From an uncultured Collinsella sp. (GTDB lineage Bacteria > Actinomycetota > Coriobacteriia > Coriobacteriales > Coriobacteriaceae): a stretch of DNA of 64,000 nt. The DNA lies in NCBI GenBank assembly GCA_900543605.1, contig UQSK01000003.1, positions 16,333 to 80,332 on the forward strand, read 5' to 3'. Shown piece by piece: positions 59,501-64,000 of the stretch. The translations under genes and the position numbers were made by a program. How positions within the stretch are numbered: the first letter of the stretch is position 1; each line of letters begins with the position of its first letter. A model generated the notes under the pieces. The model made no database searches. It saw only the letters and a list, made by a program, of their open reading frames with translations, and was not told the origin of the DNA.

Positions 59501-62500
59501 GTGTAGTCGTACTCGCCTATGGTCAGACCGGTGAGGATGAGCTTTATCTTGCCGTCCTTGTCGTTCTGGACAGTCTGGATGGGATCAACCGTAGTCGTGT
59601 CGCCTTGATATAGGCCGAAAGTGAACGCACCAGCCGTCAGGTCCTTGCCCCTGAGGGTCTTCGTCGCCTCGATAGTGGCGTCGGCCGTCGGCTTCGAGTT
59701 GGTGAAGGTCGGCACGGCCTTCTCGCCGTCGTAGGTGGCGACCGCCTTCAGCTCGCCCTTCTCGTCGGTGACCTTGACGTGGACCTTCACGTCCTTCGCG
59801 TCGTAGACGATGGTCGAGTCGTTGCCGGCAACCTCCTTGATGGCGTAGTCGTGATCGCCCGGCGTAGCGTAGTCGATGGCTGCAAAGGCGACCTTGCCGT
59901 CCTTGTCGTTTTGGACAGCCTGGAGCTCTTTGCCGTCGTTGTCGAGCAGCTGGAACGTGAAGTCGTTCCCTGCGAGCTCACCACCTGTGAAGCGCTTCTT
60001 CGCCTTGAGCGTTACCGAGGTCCCCTTCGGTCGGTACGTGTTCGTGATCTTGGCGATTTTGTCAGCGACCTTGATCGGGTTGTCCTCATGGCTCACGCCG
60101 TCGTCGGTGTAGGTCTGCTCCATCTTGACTGCCGGCTGCGACAGCGTGCCGTCGCCGTTATCGCTCACCGTCACCGTGACGCGGTAGGAAGCGCTTGAAT
60201 ACCCGAACCCGGGCAGCCAGCTAGCGTCGTTTTGAGACGGCGTGGCCTCGGCGATGAGATAGGTGTAGGTGCCGGGCTTGGTGTACTCAATCTCGCCGAA
60301 GTCGAACTTGTCCCCGTTCTCAACGGTCTTCACAACCTGCTTCATACCACTCACGGGTGCATTCTCGGCACCGTCGGGCATCGGCGTGCCCTTGTCCGCG
60401 CGCAGGTAAATCTTGAAGCTATCGCCATCTTTCCAGTCACGGCCCTGGAGCACCTTCTGCGCCCAGAACGCATTGGTGAGCGTCACCGGCGACTTTACGC
60501 TGTAGGTGTTCGTGAATACCAGCTTGTTGGCGTCGGCCAGTGTGCCGTCGGCGTTCTGCTTTGCGATCGTGCCGGAGATGCTGTCGCCCTCGCCACTCAG
60601 GGCGTTGCCGCCCTGCTCGCGCTTGGTCAGCGTGAAGCCGGCCGGCATCTTGTCCGTACCGATCAGCTCCTGCACCGTGTAGGCGTCGTGCTCGGCGAGG
60701 CCGTACACGCGGATCGTCTGGCCGGCCGTGATGGTCTGCTCGCGACCGTTCGTCAGGTCGAACATATCGCCGACCTGCTTCTCGCTTGCGGCCCCAGCGT
60801 TCTTGAACACTGCAGCCTTGTAGGTCTTCCCATCAGGCACGGTGAACTTGAAGGTGAACTTTGCGTCCTTATTGCCCGTCAGGCCATTGGGCACGACAAC
60901 CTTCTTCGTCACCTCAAGGCTCGCCTCGCGTTCGTTCGCCACGCGCACGCAGGTGGCGCCCGTGAACAGGGCGTTCAGGTTCATGTCGCCCAGATTGGCA
61001 CGGGCACCTTTCGACGTGGTCCCCTTGGGCCGCTCGTCCTGCATGATACCCATACGTATCCAGCCCGTCTCGGTCTCCAAGCGATAAGGTTTACCCTCCT
61101 CGGTGGGCCCATACTGGTAGACACGTCCGTTGGCGCCGTACTTGAGGTGCACCTCATCCTCGCCGCCCTTGGCGTCATTGTTCCAGGAAAGGTTGTCGTT
61201 GCCGTCGAGCTTGCCGTCGGACGTCTGGCGCTGGCCCTTGATCCACGTGAGCGTGTTGTCGATGTCACCCTCTGCGCCAAACTGGCCCAGGCTCTTCATG
61301 AGCGCGCCCGGACCCACGAACGTCGAAACACCGTCATCGTCCGTACCAGCATCGGCATGGACGCCGTAATCGTCCACAATCACCTTGGTAAGCGTGTCGT
61401 TAAGCAGGAAGCCCTCGGGCGCCGAGACCTCCTTTAGGAAGTAGGTCCCCTTCACGAGCGGCCTGTTACCGTTGCTCGTATTCGGGAATATGCCCGCACC
61501 TTCGGGCAGGACCGGGTAGTCGACCGACCCCGTCGTCAGGGTGTCGTAGGGGGTCTGCTTGCCATTGAGCATGACCTTGCCGTTCTCCGTAGTCACCTGG
61601 CTGGAGGTGTACAGGGCGAACTTCGCCCCGTCAACGGGCTTACCCTCGGTATCGGTCTTCTGCACGAACAGGCGATTCTGGATGTTCGTGACGAGCAAGC
61701 GCGTGGCGAACTGTCGCTTGAAGTTCGTGCCGTCTGCGATGTCGTCGCTGTACACGTGGACGGTGTTCTCGGGAGTCGCGTCGCCGATCGAGCTCGCCTT
61801 TGTATGGTAGATGGCCACCGTGTACTCGGCATTCTTGCGGTCATTACCGCTCAGCAGGTAGTAGTACTTGGAGATGTCGCCGGGCAGATTTTGAATCTCT
61901 ACCTGGTACTGGCCGCTCGTGTTGAGCGTGAAGGCGTGCAGGTCCTTCTTCGCCGCCTCGATAGCGCCGGCCTTGCTCGGATTCTCGGCGAGGGTGTACC
62001 CCGCTCCCGTCGATGGGTCGCCCGACACGGCGTACCAATTGTTCTGATCTTTGATACCCGTGCCTGCGCTTTTATCGCGCTTGAGCACCACAGCGAACAG
62101 TATGCCGGAGTCCAGGTTGACGGTCTCGTTGGACTTCGTCAGGTCATTATTTGCCTTGTACACGGTCGGCGGCGCGGTGATGGTCTCCTTCGCGGCGGCG
62201 AACGCACCGGTCTTCCACACGACGCTGCCCGCGTCCATACCGCCGCGGTTGATGATGACACCGCCCGCGTCGTTCTTGTCGCTCGCGGGCACGTACTCGA
62301 GCTGCATGCTGCCATCCGTCGCCGTGAGACTCGAGCGGTAACCGTTGGGCGCCTTTGTTTCCTTCAGGAGGTAGTACTTGTAATGATACTCTTTATAAAG
62401 GTCATCGAAGTTGATAACGCCGTTGTCCGCCTTATTTGTGAGCGTCAGTTGTCCATTCGCGTTCGTGGTGCCGGAGCCAAGTAGGTTATTTGGATTGGCG

Positions 62501-63759
62501 GTCGTGTCAGCGAAGCTCTCGTCTGTCTTGTACAGCGCGAACTGAGCACCCTCCACCAGACCGCCATCCTGGTCGAACTTGATAATGTCGGACTCGGGAA
62601 CCGTCACGAGGTTGAACTTGAGCCTCATGTTGGAGTCGGTGGCGCCACGCTCCAAGTAGAAGAACTTGAGCGTGTGGTTGGTGCCGTCAGCGAAGGTGCT
62701 GCCGTTGAAGCCCGAAATATCCCGCCCCGCATCCTCGAACTTGCTTTTCAGCGTGCCATTTGCGGAATTGTTAACGCTGATGTCGCCCGTTTGGAAGTTA
62801 ATGGTCAGATCAGCACTGGCGTGGATACCGCCAATGTCGCCCACGAGGACATCGTCAATGAACACCCAGACGTCGTCGTCTCCGGCGAACTCGAAGGTCA
62901 TGGGCTTGTCAGCGTTCGTTTTGCCATCCTTCGGCTGCACGAAGCGCGACGACATGGAGAGGCCGAAATAATGGTTGAGGGGTCCGTTGTTCTGCGACGT
63001 AATGCCGTTCGGGACGAGTTTGCCGTCCTCTTCCTTGAATACCCCATCGGCCGCATCGAAGGGGAAGAACTGGCCTACTGAATGAGGCTCAGCCCCCGCT
63101 TGCATAACGCCGGCAGCATTGTAGACATCAAATGCATTCTTATTGGCGTTGTACGCCGCGTAGTTCCGCGAGCTGTCATACTCGTAGTAGCCACCCTCGG
63201 CCTGCAACAGACCCGTCACACCCATATGGGATATCTTGCCCGTCTGGACGGAGGAATCAAACAGGTAGCCGAGGGATTTTCCGCCCCAGCTGTCGGTGAG
63301 TTTCGGGTAACCACCGGCAAGAACATTGTTCACGATGTCGGTGCGGACCCGGGAGCCACCCGTATACTGGTTAAGTTCCTCGCTGGCTCCTTGATCCTTG
63401 AACTGGAAGCGGTGGTTCTTGTTGATGCCGCCGTTGCCGGAAACCGACAGATGGTTATCGGGATTCACCCAGTAATCAAACAGGTTGATTGTTGTCCCCG
63501 AAGGCGAAATCGTCGGAACCGTGTGGTTCGAAATTGCCGCCTCGGCACGAAGCGGCAGGAAGAAACTCGCCGTCAGCACGACGGCGAGGGCCAGAACAAT
63601 CACATATGGCGAGACCGGGCGCAGCCCGCGACGACGGCCACAAGACATGACGGACCACCGCTCGCGCGGCCGATGTTCACCAGGAAGTTCCCTGCTTAGA
63701 CACCCCCCCCCGGTAGCAATATTCACGAGTCGAGACGTCATCTCTCTGAGCTCCTGCAT
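56539..63759 (-). CDS. Giant LPxTG-anchored adhesin with fibro-slime, SpaA-like and about ten pilin isopeptide repeats
   Basis: A 2406-residue cell-wall surface protein. A basic N-terminal leader of about 45 residues precedes a signal helix (PYVIVLALAVVLTASFFLPL) with cleavage near 75. A fibro-slime/PA14-like domain follows (80-390; FAGDDDVWVFIDDVLVGDIG near 296), then SpaA/Cna-B-like domains (IIKFDQDGGLVEGAQFALY near 393; FVQKTDTEGKPVDGAKFALY near 700). From about 1100 to 2336 there are ten Spy0128-type repeats, most with a Lys near the start, a Glu in Y-x-(I/V)-x-E and an Asn in F-x-N-x-Y, the residues that form internal isopeptide bonds. A Pro-rich spacer, LPYTGD (about 2371), a helix and RRRNR end the protein. 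ATG 63759 has GGGGAGGAAATT upstream. A G9 tract lies in codons 17-19. Confidence 0.92.
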   Translation of the reverse strand: MQELREMTSRLVNIATGGGCLSRELPGEHRPRERWSVMSCGRRRGLRPVSPYVIVLALAVVLTASFFLPLRAEAAISNHTVPTISPSGTTINLFDYWVNPDNHLSVSGNGGINKNHRFQFKDQGASEELNQYTGGSRVRTDIVNNVLAGGYPKLTDSWGGKSLGYLFDSSVQTGKISHMGVTGLLQAEGGYYEYDSSRNYAAYNANKNAFDVYNAAGVMQAGAEPHSVGQFFPFDAADGVFKEEDGKLVPNGITSQNNGPLNHYFGLSMSSRFVQPKDGKTNADKPMTFEFAGDDDVWVFIDDVLVGDIGGIHASADLTINFQTGDISVNNSANGTLKSKFEDAGRDISGFNGSTFADGTNHTLKFFYLERGATDSNMRLKFNLVTVPESDIIKFDQDGGLVEGAQFALYKTDESFADTTANPNNLLGSGTTNANGQLTLTNKADNGVINFDDLYKEYHYKYYLLKETKAPNGYRSSLTATDGSMQLEYVPASDKNDAGGVIINRGGMDAGSVVWKTGAFAAAKETITAPPTVYKANNDLTKSNETVNLDSGILFAVVLKRDKSAGTGIKDQNNWYAVSGDPSTGAGYTLAENPSKAGAIEAAKKDLHAFTLNTSGQYQVEIQNLPGDISKYYYLLSGNDRKNAEYTVAIYHTKASSIGDATPENTVHVYSDDIADGTNFKRQFATRLLVTNIQNRLFVQKTDTEGKPVDGAKFALYTSSQVTTENGKVMLNGKQTPYDTLTTGSVDYPVLPEGAGIFPNTSNGNRPLVKGTYFLKEVSAPEGFLLNDTLTKVIVDDYGVHADAGTDDDGVSTFVGPGALMKSLGQFGAEGDIDNTLTWIKGQRQTSDGKLDGNDNLSWNNDAKGGEDEVHLKYGANGRVYQYGPTEEGKPYRLETETGWIRMGIMQDERPKGTTSKGARANLGDMNLNALFTGATCVRVANEREASLEVTKKVVVPNGLTGNKDAKFTFKFTVPDGKTYKAAVFKNAGAASEKQVGDMFDLTNGREQTITAGQTIRVYGLAEHDAYTVQELIGTDKMPAGFTLTKREQGGNALSGEGDSISGTIAKQNADGTLADANKLVFTNTYSVKSPVTLTNAFWAQKVLQGRDWKDGDSFKIYLRADKGTPMPDGAENAPVSGMKQVVKTVENGDKFDFGEIEYTKPGTYTYLIAEATPSQNDASWLPGFGYSSASYRVTVTVSDNGDGTLSQPAVKMEQTYTDDGVSHEDNPIKVADKIAKITNTYRPKGTSVTLKAKKRFTGGELAGNDFTFQLLDNDGKELQAVQNDKDGKVAFAAIDYATPGDHDYAIKEVAGNDSTIVYDAKDVKVHVKVTDEKGELKAVATYDGEKAVPTFTNSKPTADATIEATKTLRGKDLTAGAFTFGLYQGDTTTVDPIQTVQNDKDGKIKLILTGLTIGEYDYTLKEVAGGDSTITYDSTAVKVHVSVKADGDKAKATVTYDDRNDAPTFTNKYQPAETSATLTAKKSYVKSDNTQATLKGGEFTFDLYEGDLTAEQLKGKQPIQTAENGEDGTVAFPTIDYTKAGEYKYTIAEQKGNLSHVTYDATVHHAVVTVVDNAGQLEASVTYDDGKTDAPTFKNTYDATGSVELTATKVVAVAPGFTHDTKLKGGEFTFDLKDAAGNVLDTAKNDANGKVSFTREFQLSDLGGAASKDFTYTIVEQPGTEPGMVYDTHPLIYKVTVKDDGTGTLNAKAVVTSTSGLETFTNTYQPAGTVLALGAQKSYVKKDDGTPIALKRGEFTFDVYEGNLTAEQLAGAEPVRSATNGADGSVSFDAFSYAKPGTHEYTIVERKGDLTYVTYDATVHHVVVTVTDNAGTLQASVAYDGKDATEPAFTNTYKAQATGSGAIALTKSVDVHGGSYQMKAGDFAFELVGPDGKVLQTQKNDADGKVAFDELTFDQAGTFIYTVREVQPTDDAPGVPGVTYTGKTYTLTYVVKDNNDGKLVVESSTVEPSDEGTENGVTPHTMTFANSYQPRATSYQISGTKVLENADPATTRTPADGEFMFALIDADTGQEIDRTTNVGKAFTFKAISYTATGSHAYQVKEVAGQDGTITYSDAVLDVTVNVTDAGGSGQLTATANKTAADLTFTNTYTPTATTATITGTKALTGRDLAEGEFFFDLKDADGNVVQTVQNGADGTFGFAPLQLDKVGTYVYTVSERAGATANGVTYDTTVFTATVTVTENAETHALEAQVAYSKGGKAADAVAFSNSYAPAATEVKLGASKVLSGEDLKEGQFSFQLKDADGKVLQTAKNAADGTVGFEAISYDKPGTYAYSISEVDDGQKNVTYDAAEHRVTVTVTDDGAGHLVATVTYDGAVAPVFKNTYTPPTTPPTEPPTNPPSKSPVPKEEKPGLPYTGDTSLSPMALGGIAGGAVVLIAAGVILRRRNR
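63703..63711. repeat. C9/G9 homopolymer in the adhesin leader
   Basis: Nine C on the plus strand, read as nine G in the adhesin gene, encode exactly Gly17-Gly19 between the start codon and the signal peptide. Gaining or losing one base would break the frame from ATG 63759. This is the usual form of a slipped-strand phase-variation switch. Confidence 0.8.
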
Positions 63760-63869
63760 AATTTCCTCCCCAATCACACGGCGACCTGCCCGGGCGCTCC
63801 CCGGGGGCCGAGGCGATCTGGCACATGCCCGCGGTCGTTCAAGGAATACCAACCCCAGCATATGTCTCT

Positions 63870-63881
63870 TAAGATATCTTA
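63870..63881. promoter_or_regulatory. Palindrome in the adhesin promoter region
   Basis: TAAGATATCTTA is a perfect 12-bp palindrome 111 bp upstream of the adhesin start, in an AT-rich stretch that probably holds the promoter. It may be an operator or contain a -10 box (TAAGAT). Confidence 0.35.
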
Positions 63882-63951
63882 GCCTTTTTCTATTACAGTT
63901 TTTGTCTCATTACCGATGAAATCGGCTCAGTCCCTTTGTCACATTCTAGAG

Positions 63952-64000
63952 CTGTCTCTTATACACATCTGACGCTGCCGACGACTTAATAGGTGTAGAT
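63952..64000. other. Untrimmed Nextera adapter at contig end (artefact)
   Basis: 63952-63970 is the Tn5 mosaic end CTGTCTCTTATACACATCT. 63971-63984 is GACGCTGCCGACGA, the rest of the Nextera read-1 adapter in reverse complement. CTTAATAG (63985-63992) fits an 8-base sample index, and GTGTAGAT (63993-64000) is the beginning of the reverse-complemented P5 primer. The true genome sequence therefore stops at or before 63951. Confidence 0.97.

Noticed and set aside
56788..59613. A 941-codon open frame on the plus strand opposite the adhesin repeats
   Set aside because: It mirrors the repeated high-GC codons of the adhesin gene. Its translation is Arg/Val/His-rich, without domains, and no ribosome site is seen.
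1..64000. tRNA or rRNA genes
   Set aside because: Reading the intergenic gaps showed no cloverleaf-like sequence with GTTCRA and acceptor stems, and no rRNA segment. A covariance search would be needed to exclude an unusual tRNA.

Overview
The window looks like chromosome of a high-GC anaerobic actinobacterium of the class Coriobacteriia, probably Collinsella or a close relative. This is inferred from gene content and style: G-rich Shine-Dalgarno sites of the AAAGGGGG type, a lactate dehydrogenase-ETF electron-confurcating module with a ferredoxin domain on EtfA, rubredoxin-rubrerythrin, bacterial Elp3, PdxST, a single-chain PurL and a giant LPxTG adhesin. No rRNA, tRNA or CRISPR array was found. 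The left edge cuts through livM. The right edge is a contig end: the last 49 bases are an untrimmed Nextera adapter, not genome.

Layout. 1-4328 (minus): branched-chain amino-acid ABC importer genes, with two tandem paralogous binding proteins ahead of livH and livM. 4579-12722: homoserine dehydrogenase, a 62-bp tandem repeat, a CPA2 antiporter, PurL and an EamA exporter. 12823-20894: a GGDEF protein, a KdgT-type permease, AzlCD, an HD hydrolase and the Ldh-EtfB-EtfA operon. 21240-24445 (plus): five tightly packed genes for small, membrane-anchored, secreted and LAQTG-tailed proteins with no function I recognise. 25369-30987 (plus): a TerB_N protein, a BrxD-like ATPase and an Lhr-like helicase, a candidate DNA-processing or defence module. 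31439-32841: an AT-richer MFS gene with a coupled small ORF. 32997-39596: a tRNA-modification neighbourhood (Elp3, a Trm9-like methyltransferase, TrmB) plus a spermidine-synthase-like gene and an XRE/DUF4097 pair. 39906-45698: a Ski2-like helicase, a DUF2130 coiled-coil protein and a phosphoesterase/59-aa/HIRAN operon. 45935-49549: a 27-aa hydrophobic peptide, an ADH/ALDH operon and rubrerythrin. 49793-54295: an AbiEi/DUF559-like protein and PdxR divergent from PdxST. 54724-63759: prfA, a transposase remnant and a 2406-aa adhesin with about ten pilin-type isopeptide repeats.

The most unusual features are these. A ~120-bp element occurs three times (39664, 49683, 51103); each end reads TAAGTGAGTAG or AAGTGAGTAG running inward, so most ends carry stop codons in all three frames next to a T tract, and two neighbouring genes take their stop codon from it. 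A G9 homopolymer lies in codons 17-19 of the giant adhesin gene, a probable phase-variation switch. The five-gene surface operon and the TerB_N/ATPase/helicase trio are the best candidates for a little-described system. Several other hairpin repeat families fill the intergenic spaces.
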